Shown here piece after piece: positions 6,309 to 12,655 of a stretch of 13,768 nucleotides of DNA. The number at the start of each line of letters is the position of its first letter. Position 1 is the stretch's first letter. The stretch lies in contig CAYVOV010000037.1 of NCBI GenBank assembly GCA_964453525.1, forward strand, positions 1-13,768, given 5' to 3'. Below the pieces are notes generated by a model. That model saw only the letters and a program-made list of their open reading frames with translations. It was not told the DNA's origin and did no database searches. Made by a program: the position numbers and the translations under genes. This DNA is from CAYVOV01 sp964453525 (lineage in GTDB: Bacteria; Chloroflexota; Dehalococcoidia; Dehalococcoidales; UBA2162).

Positions 6309-8357
6309 GTGAACGGGTCAACTGAAACGTTCCAAACCATCTGCGGCTTCTGTCATACGAACTGCGGTATGGTCATAGAAACACGTGATGGGATAATTGA
6401 AAAAATCAGAGGAAACAGAGAGCATCCTGAAAACAGAGGTTTTCTTTGTCCCAAAGGTCTGGCTGCCAAGGAGCTTGTCTATTCTCCGGACAGGCTTAAA
6501 TATCCGCTAAAGAAAACCTCCAGCGGTTTTAAAAGAATATCCTGGGACGAGGCTCTGGATACTATAGCGCACAGGCTCAACTCTATTAAAGAAAGTTATG
6601 GAGCAGAAAGTCTGGTGTGGTGTAACGGGGCTCCTGTTACTACACCAGTGCTGCACGGATTTATCCAGCTCGTATCTGCTTTCGGATCGCCTAATATCAC
6701 AGGTGTTGGCCATCTCTGCTCGGTACCGAGAGCGCTAGCTGTTCAGACGGTTTGTGGGGAATTGGGCGATTCGGACTTTGAAAATACCCGCTGCATACTA
6801 ATATGGGGAGCCAATCCTACCGATACAAGGCACGTTAGGTCAGGAGAGAGCTATACCCGGATAATCAATGAAGCCAAAGCCAGAGGAGCCAGACTTATCG
6901 TAATCGATCCCTGGCGAACCGAGTTAGCGGCTATTGCCGATGAATGGATTCGGATAAGGGTCGGAACAGACTTGGCTTTCGGGCTGGCTATGCTTAACGT
7001 TATCATCAGCGAAATGCTTTATGATAGTGAATTCGTCGAGAGTTGGACGCTTGGTTTTTCGGAACTAAAGGAGCACGTCCGGCAATTTACTCCTGAATGG
7101 GCCGAGAGCATTACAGGAGTTCCGGCGAACAGAATCAGAGAAGTTGCGAGAATCTACGGAACAACGAAGCCGGCAACGATTTACGATGGGAACGGACTTG
7201 AGCAACACCGGAATGTGATCCAGACCGTGAGAGCAATTGCTATATTATCAGCCATCACCGGGAATATTGATATTCCCGGTGGTAACGTAAATTACCCTAA
7301 CGTGAGGTTTGCACGGTATCTCACTGTAAGGCCGGAATCAAAGCGATTAAGCGAAGAGCAGTATCCTCTCTTCCCTCTTCTTCCTTTCCCTTCGGTAGTT
7401 GATGCAATTCTTAGCGGAGAGCCTTATTCTCCAAGAGCAATGATCGTTTATCACGCCAATCCGCTGCTCATTAATTCAAACGAGAATAAAGTAAGGAAAG
7501 CCCTGGAAAAACTCGAGTTCCTCGTTGTTTCCGATATATTCCTCTCTACCACAGCGCAATTAGCGGACATTGTGCTTCCGGATACTTCTGATTTTGAGGA
7601 ATTTGGATTTGAGACATATTCAAAATCAGAAGGAGGTTTCGTGGCTCTGCGGGAAAAAGTAATTGAACCAATCGGTGAGTCTCGTCCGGTCTTTGAAGTC
7701 GAATACGACCTGGCAAAGAGAATGGGACTGGAGAGCTATTTCCCCTGGAAAAATACTGAAGAGTGGATTAACTATAAGCTTAGAAGTTCAGGAATCACCC
7801 TCGAAGAATTAAGGAAACAACCTGTTTGCTACGTTACGCCCCCTGTCGAATATAAAAAGTACCTTAAGAACGGATTCCGGACACCATCGGGAAAGGTCGA
7901 GCTATATTCTCAAAGACTAAAAGATAATGGATACGCCCCGCTACCTACATACAAAGAGTCTGATGAAGATAGGACAACCGGACTTGACCAGGATAAATAT
8001 CCTCTTGCCGGGACAACCAGGAAGCCCGGAATATATACTCATACAAAGTTTCGAAATCTGCCCAGTCTACGCAAGCTACAGCCTGACCCACTCGCCTGGA
8101 TAAACCTTGCGGACGCGCATGCGCGGGGTATTAGCGACGGTGATGAGGTAACGGTTGAGTCTCCATATGGGTCAATTAAAATAGAAGCAAAGACCACGGA
8201 GAAAAATGGTCCCGGACTGGTTGTCATAGATTTTGGATGGGGTAACCCCTGGGACGAGGGAGCCAATGTCAATGCTCTGACTCCAGATGATGTTCGTGAC
8301 CCTGAGAGCTGTTCAACCTCTAACCGGAGGTTCTTTTGCGAGGTTAAAAAGACATAA
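6309..8357 (+). CDS. molybdopterin (Mo/W-bis-MGD) oxidoreductase with one 4Fe-4S cluster
   Basis: The 682-aa protein belongs to the DMSO reductase/formate dehydrogenase superfamily. C12-x2-C15-x3-C19-x27-C47-P-K is the N-terminal 4Fe-4S site. IRGNREHPENRGFLCPKG and SWDEALDTIA are typical. At about 132-142, GVGHLCSVPRA places C137 where this superfamily has its Mo/W ligand (Sec140 in E. coli FdhH, Cys141 in acetylene hydratase). The pterin-binding half includes ILIWGANPTDTRH, VIDPWRTELAAIAD and DGNGLEQHRN, and the C-terminal dinucleotide-binding domain covers about 570-680. There is no Tat signal, so a cytoplasmic enzyme is likely. The short single-subunit form recalls acetylene hydratase and related non-membrane members; the substrate is not readable. 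The start is GTG 6309 with AAGGAG at 6293-6298; the ATG two bases earlier runs straight into a stop. Confidence 0.9.
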   Translation: MNGSTETFQTICGFCHTNCGMVIETRDGIIEKIRGNREHPENRGFLCPKGLAAKELVYSPDRLKYPLKKTSSGFKRISWDEALDTIAHRLNSIKESYGAESLVWCNGAPVTTPVLHGFIQLVSAFGSPNITGVGHLCSVPRALAVQTVCGELGDSDFENTRCILIWGANPTDTRHVRSGESYTRIINEAKARGARLIVIDPWRTELAAIADEWIRIRVGTDLAFGLAMLNVIISEMLYDSEFVESWTLGFSELKEHVRQFTPEWAESITGVPANRIREVARIYGTTKPATIYDGNGLEQHRNVIQTVRAIAILSAITGNIDIPGGNVNYPNVRFARYLTVRPESKRLSEEQYPLFPLLPFPSVVDAILSGEPYSPRAMIVYHANPLLINSNENKVRKALEKLEFLVVSDIFLSTTAQLADIVLPDTSDFEEFGFETYSKSEGGFVALREKVIEPIGESRPVFEVEYDLAKRMGLESYFPWKNTEEWINYKLRSSGITLEELRKQPVCYVTPPVEYKKYLKNGFRTPSGKVELYSQRLKDNGYAPLPTYKESDEDRTTGLDQDKYPLAGTTRKPGIYTHTKFRNLPSLRKLQPDPLAWINLADAHARGISDGDEVTVESPYGSIKIEAKTTEKNGPGLVVIDFGWGNPWDEGANVNALTPDDVRDPESCSTSNRRFFCEVKKT

Positions 8358-8371
8358 TATCGCTTTCGAGT

Positions 8372-8408
8372 ATCGCATAGTGATTAGCATTCACTTTCTG
8401 CATGCGAT
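8372..8408 (+). other. interrupted hairpin just after the molybdopterin gene
   Basis: ATCGCAT (8372-8378) pairs with ATGCGAT (8402-8408), and inside it AGTGA (8379-8383) pairs with TCACT (8391-8395), leaving a six-base one-sided internal loop. It starts 15 bp after the stop and has no T-tract. It may be a terminator or 3'-end structure. Confidence 0.4.
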
Positions 8409-8428
8409 GGTCTGAAAATATTTTGACA

Positions 8429-8455
8429 TTTTCGGGGAAATCAGAAAGCCGAAAA
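8429..8455 (+). terminator. possible second hairpin after the molybdopterin gene
   Basis: TTTTCGG (8429-8435) and CCGAAAA (8449-8455) form a 7-bp stem with a 13-nt loop, followed by ATCTTTCT. It is weak, AT-rich, and only tentatively a terminator. Confidence 0.3.
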
Positions 8456-8481
8456 ATCTTTCTATTAACACCCTATTTTAG

Positions 8482-8549
8482 AACGATTCTATTGTTTCAG
8501 GGGGAGTTCGCCTCTCCCTATTGTTTTTCATTTCTACTGGACATATAAT
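8482..8549 (+). repeat. island repeat copy 4
   Basis: ATTGTTTCA is followed by the palindrome GGGGGAGTTCGCCTCTCCC (one loop change, A to C), ATTGTTTTTC and GGACATATAAT. The stem is fully conserved. The upstream AAAACAC segment present in copies 1, 2 and 5 is not recognisable here. Confidence 0.9.
8521..8549 (+). promoter_or_regulatory. promoter of the cupin gene (within repeat copy 4)
   Basis: The -35 is TTGTTT (8521-8526), the spacer 17 bp, and the -10 TATAAT (8544-8549). It leads to a 97-bp stretch before ATG 8647, the longest leader of the six. Confidence 0.6.
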
Positions 8550-8646
8550 TATCACACTAATATTTGCCTTACTTTGTAGGATTCAGGAACTTGCTGAACG
8601 TCTAACTTGATAATAATTGTCAAATGTTCATTAGGAGTTGCGTATC

Positions 8647-9306
8647 ATGTCTTACCTGCTGAAACTATTCCACGATGAATTAGATCCCAATTCAATAGTG
8701 ACTCCTGGATTGGAGTCACAGCATACGATTATTTATCTGTGGAAGGGTTCGACTACGATAAACTCTAAACTTGTTGAGATGGATTCAGCGGTCTACTGTG
8801 AAGACTTTGCTGCCATTCAAGCTGGTCCGGAAGGTGCTGTACTCTGGCGGTGGGAACTAGTTCCAGAAAACGACCCATTACACCTGTTACGAGGTGAGGG
8901 AATAGTTTCTGTATTGCGTATGTCCAGACAGATCAAGATGTTTGAACTCGTTTCTACCTCGAAATGGCTTTTCCGTCTGGATGCCATCGTTGAACATGAG
9001 GGAACAACGGGACTTCACTCACATCCTGGCTCAGGTATCCGTTGTATGTTGAATGGTCAGCTGCGGGTTGCATCCGACAAAGGCGAATCTTCAGATAATA
9101 CTATGCCTGGTGATTGTTGGTATGAGGAGGGATCGTACCCATTGGTATCTACATCTGATCCAGGCAATAAGGCAACCTTCCTACGAGGAATGGTTTTACC
9201 GCCTGAGTATGAAAAATATCCTGATACCGCTATATGGATTGAAGATGCCAAATTGAGCAAGAGTAGCTGGAAGAACTATTTTCAGAAGATAGTCACCTTG
9301 CGATAA
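8647..9306 (+). CDS. two-domain cupin protein
   Basis: The protein is 219 aa. The C-terminal cupin is clear: GLHSHPGSGIRCMLNGQLRV (122-141, metal His at 124 and 126), then PGDCWYEEGSYP (154-165). The N-terminal half (about 26-72, HTIIYLWKGSTTIN through AGPEGAVLWRWEL) reads like a degenerate first cupin barrel, so this is a bicupin. The usual motif-1 Glu and motif-2 His are not where expected; E160/E161 may substitute, or metal binding may be altered. Function is unknown: cupins range from dioxygenases and isomerases to binding proteins, and such small ones often accompany catabolic operons. I chose ATG 8647 because AGGAG (8633-8637) sits 9 bp upstream; a TTG at 8638 touches the AGGAG and cannot use it. 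The next gene is the nitrilase, behind repeat copy 5. Confidence 0.75.
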   Translation: MSYLLKLFHDELDPNSIVTPGLESQHTIIYLWKGSTTINSKLVEMDSAVYCEDFAAIQAGPEGAVLWRWELVPENDPLHLLRGEGIVSVLRMSRQIKMFELVSTSKWLFRLDAIVEHEGTTGLHSHPGSGIRCMLNGQLRVASDKGESSDNTMPGDCWYEEGSYPLVSTSDPGNKATFLRGMVLPPEYEKYPDTAIWIEDAKLSKSSWKNYFQKIVTLR

Positions 9307-9355
9307 TTGCCCTGTCGTTTTTTTATGTATTATATTCATAAAATATGACACTTAA

Positions 9356-9424
9356 ACAAAACACAGCATTGTTTCAGGGGGAGTTCGACTCTCCCTTGTT
9401 TTTCTTTTGTATCTTAAATAGAAT
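9356..9424 (+). repeat. island repeat copy 5
   Basis: ACAAAACACAGCATTGTTTC is followed by the palindrome GGGGGAGTTCGACTCTCCC and TTGTTTTTC. Two bases are missing after the palindrome relative to copy 1, and the -10 is altered to TAGAAT. It begins 49 bp after the cupin stop. Confidence 0.9.
9396..9424 (+). promoter_or_regulatory. promoter of the nitrilase gene (within repeat copy 5)
   Basis: The -35 is TTGTTT (9396-9401), the spacer 17 bp, and the -10 TAGAAT (9419-9424), one base off consensus. ATG 9480 is 55 bp downstream. Confidence 0.55.
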
Positions 9425-9479
9425 CATTAATAAAAATGTGCGTATAAGATACTGAATGTGTATTTGTTAGGAGGATGAT

Positions 9480-10478
9480 ATGAATCAGCCAGAAAAGCGT
9501 AAGAGAAAAAGTAGCAAGACTAACGGAAGAACAGGTGTTTCTCCAGTTATATGCAGGGTAGCATCGGTACAGGCAACTCCAGTATTTTTAGACAAGAAGG
9601 CAACAATAGAAAAAGGTTGCCATCTAATTGAAGAGGCAGGTAAAAATGGAGCTTCCCTAGTTGTTTTTCCTGAGACTTGGGTGCCCGGTTACCCTTTCTG
9701 GTTGACCAGAGTCCTTCCACGACCTGGTCTGGCAAGCAAAGCCTATGCCCGATTGAACAAGAATGCTGTGGATATCCCTGGTCCGGATATGAAATATCTT
9801 GGTGAAGCCGCAAAAAAAGCACGTGTCATTGTCGCTATGGGAGTCCATGAGCGGACTAACAGTGGCACTCTATACAATACGGTCGCATACATTGGCAGGA
9901 ATGGCGAATTTCTGGGCAAACATCGGAAGCTTGTCCCTACCTACCACGAACGCCTCGTCTGGGCACAGGGAGATGGCTCAACCCTTGGAGTTTTCGACAC
10001 CGAAATAGGTCGCCTGGGAGGTCTAATATGTTGGGAGCACTGGATGCCCCTTGCGCGATATGCCCTTTATGCTCAAGGCGAGCAGATACACACTGCTGTT
10101 TGGCCATCAATGAACGAGAATTTTCTCCTTGCATGCCGGAGTATAGCCTTTGAAGGAAGACTCTTCGTCATTGTCTCCGCTAGCTATATGACAAAGGCAG
10201 ACATTCCCGGAGATTTTGAGCTTAACGATGAAATGATTGATCTGCCGGATGTTATTGCCAGAGGAGGCAGTTGCATAATAGGGCCAGACGCTTCTTTCAT
10301 AGTAGATCCTGTTTACGACAAGGAGACCATCCTGTATGCCGATATAGACCTTGAGCAAGGTATACATGGGAAACAAACTCTGGATGTAGTTGGCCACTAC
10401 GCGCGTCCCGAAGTACTGAAACTGCACGTTAATCGTAAAGAAATGACTCCAGTAATATTTAATGAGAGTGAAAGTTAA
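9480..10478 (+). CDS. nitrilase (carbon-nitrogen hydrolase family)
   Basis: The 332-aa protein hydrolyses an organic nitrile to the carboxylic acid and ammonia, if it follows its family. The catalytic set is complete: E65 in FPETWVPGYPFW, K150 in KHRKLVPTYHERLVW (with the second Glu, E157), and the nucleophile C184 in GLICWEHWMPL. CWEHWMPL and GYPFW are signatures of true nitrilases (branch 1) rather than amidases or carbamoylases. A basic, low-complexity N-terminus of about 22 residues (KRKRKSSKTNGRTG) precedes the first strand and is not part of the fold. The length is usual for the family. AGGAGG (9469-9474) precedes ATG 9480. No signal peptide, so cytoplasmic. Sharing the island promoter with a Mo/W enzyme and selenoproteins suggests a common substrate pathway (inference). 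The natural substrate cannot be told from sequence. Confidence 0.92.
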   Translation: MNQPEKRKRKSSKTNGRTGVSPVICRVASVQATPVFLDKKATIEKGCHLIEEAGKNGASLVVFPETWVPGYPFWLTRVLPRPGLASKAYARLNKNAVDIPGPDMKYLGEAAKKARVIVAMGVHERTNSGTLYNTVAYIGRNGEFLGKHRKLVPTYHERLVWAQGDGSTLGVFDTEIGRLGGLICWEHWMPLARYALYAQGEQIHTAVWPSMNENFLLACRSIAFEGRLFVIVSASYMTKADIPGDFELNDEMIDLPDVIARGGSCIIGPDASFIVDPVYDKETILYADIDLEQGIHGKQTLDVVGHYARPEVLKLHVNRKEMTPVIFNESES

Positions 10479-10484
10479 ATTCGA

Positions 10485-10537
10485 ACAACAAATGCCAGCA
10501 TTGTTTCAGGGGGAGTTCAACACTTTTAAGATATAAT
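10485..10537 (+). repeat. island repeat copy 6 (degenerate, shortened)
   Basis: ACAACAAATGCCAGCATTGTTTC and GGGGGAGTTC are kept, but the right arm, the ATTGTTTTT block and the -35 are lost (about 20 bp shorter than the other copies). AGATATAAT (10529-10537) retains a -10-like box with no partner -35 at 17 bp. It begins seven bases after the nitrilase stop and precedes the truncated serine hydrolase. Confidence 0.8.
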
Positions 10538-10604
10538 GTGAATGATGATTATGTATGCCTATTGAAATGCTCAGGTAATTTGACAACATATAGGAGGAAT
10601 CCAA

Positions 10605-11171
10605 ATGAGTACAAAAAGTCGCGATGAATGGTCATTGCCTTTTGCTGAACCAGAAGAAGTAGGGATGTCCTCCAAGAGGCTTGCCCGTATCCGCCCGGCA
10701 ATGCAGAAATTTATCGATGATGGGAAAGACCCCAATTTCGTCACTATGGTTATCAGGTATGGCAAAATCGTGCATTATGAAGCCCAGGGCTATATGGACT
10801 TCGAAAGCAAAAAGCCAGTTCAGAAGGATACAATCTACCGCCTGTGGTCAAACACAAAACCAATAACCGGTGTTGCCACAATGATATGTCTTGAAGAAGG
10901 TCTACTTGATTTGGATGACCCAATATCCAAATGTATCCCAGCCTTCAAGAATCCTGTGGTAAGGGTGCTGGACCCACCGAGGACACGGGAGACGGGTCGC
11001 CCAGTTCCAACTGGGATGACGCCAACCGTCCCCGCTAACAGAGAAGTAAGCATTCGAGATTGCCTGCGTAACACAACAGGATTCGCTACTGCTGCTACGG
11101 CTCCCATCCAGTATTTGACGGAATTCCCGGATGTTTTCCCGGATAAAAGCTGGTTTTCAGGACCGAAATAA
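10605..11171 (+). CDS. serine hydrolase (beta-lactamase/esterase class C type), 3'-truncated
   Basis: The ORF of 188 codons corresponds to the first half of a roughly 400-aa PBP/class C beta-lactamase-like hydrolase. GYMDFESKKPVQKDTIYRLW leads into the S82-N-T-K85 (SxxK) nucleophile motif, then LEEGLLDLDDPISKCIPAF and VSIRDCLRNTTGF (149-160). The downstream YxN and HxG motifs, and about 200 residues, are missing. Homology fades near residue 180, and the last seven codons (SWFSGPK) are the antisense of the HgcA-like gene that follows, so the frame simply runs into foreign sequence. An AGGAGG site precedes the ATG. Enzymes of this family hydrolyse esters, lactones or lactams; this fragment should be inactive. 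The upstream promoter repeat is also decayed. Confidence 0.75.
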   Translation: MSTKSRDEWSLPFAEPEEVGMSSKRLARIRPAMQKFIDDGKDPNFVTMVIRYGKIVHYEAQGYMDFESKKPVQKDTIYRLWSNTKPITGVATMICLEEGLLDLDDPISKCIPAFKNPVVRVLDPPRTRETGRPVPTGMTPTVPANREVSIRDCLRNTTGFATAATAPIQYLTEFPDVFPDKSWFSGPK

Positions 11172-11430
11172 CGCTATGATTTGTAAAATGACCGCCGGCT
11201 GCACCGCACCATACGTTAATTCCCCGGCTGTTAGCTACTAGGAGGTAAGTGTCCATTCCACTTAGCGACCTTTTCACTCTTTGTACAGTCAGATGATAGT
11301 TGCCGGTCAAAAATACGGGTGAGTTCCTGTCTGGACTACCAATTTTTATCAGCCCTGTCTTGGTGGGAAGAGGAAAAACCCGCAGCAACGTTTCGACAAC
11401 ATTTACGGCGGCATAAGTTAGCAATTTCAT
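11095..11430 (-). CDS. HgcA-like corrinoid protein, N-terminal fragment
   Basis: Residues 1-94 read as the start of the corrinoid (CdhD-like) domain of HgcA and its relatives: LPTKTGLIKIG, SPVFLTGNYHLTV (38-49), YLLVANSRGINVWCGAAGG (62-80), then HSVISVLKTS. The helix motif normally reads NVWCA[AG]GK in confirmed mercury-methylating HgcA, with the Cys facing cobalt; here it is NVWCGAAGG (C75), so I call it HgcA-like and do not claim mercury methylation. The reading frame after S94 (position 11149) is antisense of the serine hydrolase, so about 240 residues, including the membrane anchor expected of HgcA, are lost. Its ATG overlaps the methyltransferase stop (ATGA), showing translational coupling in the original locus. 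Confidence 0.7.
   Translation of the reverse strand: MKLLTYAAVNVVETLLRVFPLPTKTGLIKIGSPDRNSPVFLTGNYHLTVQRVKRSLSGMDTYLLVANSRGINVWCGAAGGHFTNHSVISVLKTSFYPGKHPGIPSNTGWEP
11145..11151. other. breakpoint joining two truncated genes
   Basis: The + strand serine hydrolase homology ends and the minus-strand HgcA-like homology ends at the same few bases. Neither gene's remainder is in the window. No terminal repeats, target duplication or transposase are visible, so it could be a deletion, an inversion, an integration boundary or an assembly join. Confidence 0.65.
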
Positions 11431-12137
11431 CTTGCTTTCTTTTCAGGCTTCTTCGCTACCACTTCTATAAAGGTTTGCATTTTACTCAAGCTAATGGACT
11501 CTATTGATAAGCCTGCCTTTCTTGCCTTCTCCGGTAAATCCCTGACCGCGCTGGTGGCAGTCTGCGTGATGAGATAGGTGATTATCACAAGGAGGAGCCG
11601 TACCAGCCAGCTAATCAACCTCATGGCAATGTTTCTGGGTATCGCTTCATCGGCAACAAGAAGAAGACCACCCGGCTTCAATACCCTTTTCACCTGCTGC
11701 AAAGTATAACTTACTTCATCTTCAGTCAGTTCAGAAAAACACAGTCCACTCATTACCACGTTGTAGCTTTCTGACTCTTCATTGCCGAGTTCAGCAACTC
11801 CTGTCTCACATAGCTCAATCTTCTGGCTGAGCCCTAATTTTTCTGCTCGCTTTTGGGCGATTTCCAACATTTGAGGATTGACATCTATGCCTTTCACCTC
11901 CGCATCTCTTTGGGCTGCTCTTAATGTTAGTGCTCCGGTTCCACATCCAAGGTCAAGGACTTTCTGTCCGCTTATTATGTGAGATGCTAAACGGTCATAA
12001 GCCTTGTCCAGGCTTCCAAGCATGAGGATACGAATGCCCCTGTCATACCGGCTCGCGGCAGACTCAAGTACCTTCATCAAGATATACGTACTCATCACTA
12101 CTAGTTCTTGGCGGGGTTGATACGCAAATTCTACCAT
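11427..12137 (-). CDS. class I SAM-dependent methyltransferase, membrane-associated
   Basis: The 236-aa protein has the SAM-binding motif I VLDLGCGTG (60-68), acidic motif II (VKGIDVN, 81-87), YNVVMSG (125-131) and LKPGGLLLVADE (153-164), which define a Rossmann methyltransferase of the UbiE/Methyltransf_11 type. Unusually, residues 171-192 (AMRLISWLVRLLLVIITYLI) are a hydrophobic helix that may anchor it to the membrane or bind a lipophilic substrate. The methyl acceptor is unknown. The ATG at 12137 lacks a strong ribosome binding site; ATG codon 15 is an alternative, but the N-terminal residues look family-like to me. Its stop overlaps the HgcA-like start by four bases, so the two were made together. 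A link to corrinoid or one-carbon chemistry is inferred from that neighbour. Confidence 0.85.
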   Translation of the reverse strand: MVEFAYQPRQELVVMSTYILMKVLESAASRYDRGIRILMLGSLDKAYDRLASHIISGQKVLDLGCGTGALTLRAAQRDAEVKGIDVNPQMLEIAQKRAEKLGLSQKIELCETGVAELGNEESESYNVVMSGLCFSELTEDEVSYTLQQVKRVLKPGGLLLVADEAIPRNIAMRLISWLVRLLLVIITYLITQTATSAVRDLPEKARKAGLSIESISLSKMQTFIEVVAKKPEKKAR

Positions 12138-12419
12138 TTTGTGAGTCAGCAGAAAATTCAGACGAAAAACTTACTTGTTTTACTTTCGAGCGTCAACTAC
12201 TTGCAAAAGTATAGCAAAAAGTTAGCTAAAAGTTACCTTTTTGAATAGTTCCTGAGACTCACCGTTCAGTCCACAATATGACACACTGCAATTTTGTTGC
12301 ATATTCAGGAATGCAAAACCGGCGGAGATACGCAAAGCATCAGTTCGTCCAATAATGGAAGCTTTCGCGCAGTGAATAATCTTGACCTCTGCTCAAAGGA
12401 ATAACATAGCGAGTAATGG
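12138..12419. other. intergenic region between ferredoxin and methyltransferase genes
   Basis: No gene is seen in these 282 bp; the ORFs that enter it are shadows. On the minus strand an extended -10 (TGCTATACT, 12208-12216) lies about 70 bp before the methyltransferase start and might give it its own promoter. TTGACG with a poor -10 lies nearby as a rival. No terminator hairpin was convincing. Confidence 0.35.
12208..12216 (-). promoter_or_regulatory. possible extended -10 promoter for the methyltransferase gene
   Basis: TGC-TATACT on the minus strand is an extended -10 element (TGn next to a near-consensus -10). No good -35 is at 17 bp. The distance to the ATG is about 70 bp. Confidence 0.3.
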
Positions 12420-12641
12420 TCACCGCACCGATATAGCTTGCCGAGGACAGAAGGCTACACATTCCATACAGCCCGTACACTGCGAAGCGAACAGAGGAAA
12501 GATAACATAATCTCCGGCTGGCATACCCGGCCCCCTTCGCCGACGGGGATAGGTTGCGAACACCTTCTCCGGACAACGATCCAGACACAGCCGACAGTCC
12601 AGCGGGTCTCCACAAACCTGGGTATCGATTTGTATCTTCAT
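12420..12641 (-). CDS. 2[4Fe-4S] ferredoxin-like protein
   Basis: This is a 73-aa protein from ATG 12641. Two cysteine quartets are visible: C10, C16, C19, C23 followed by P (CGDPLDCRLCLDRCP) and C55-x2-C58-x2-C61-x3-C65-P (CTGCMECVAFCP). The insert between them (RRRRGPGMPAGDYVIFPL) is longer than in clostridial ferredoxins. It should transfer electrons in the cytoplasm. An upstream GTG (12662) would add seven residues and overlap the previous gene's stop; I prefer the ATG because AGGAG lies just before it. It is coupled to the 4Fe-4S protein upstream. HgcA partners (HgcB) are also small ferredoxins, but HgcB carries an extra conserved Cys pair I cannot see here. Confidence 0.8.
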   Translation of the reverse strand: MKIQIDTQVCGDPLDCRLCLDRCPEKVFATYPRRRRGPGMPAGDYVIFPLFASQCTGCMECVAFCPRQAISVR

Positions 12642-12655
12642 TGTCTCCTGTCTTT

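Noticed and set aside
2240..10537. CRISPR array
   Set aside because: The repeats are separated by whole genes (about 0.9-2.3 kb) rather than 30-40 bp spacers, and no cas gene is present.
11095..11430. Calling the fragment hgcA and predicting mercury methylation
   Set aside because: The cap-helix motif differs from confirmed HgcA, no clear hgcB is adjacent, and two thirds of the protein is missing.
12340..12615. 91-aa minus-strand ORF overlapping the ferredoxin gene
   Set aside because: It overlaps the cysteine-rich ferredoxin frame, which has clear [4Fe-4S] motifs; this one has none and is a shadow.
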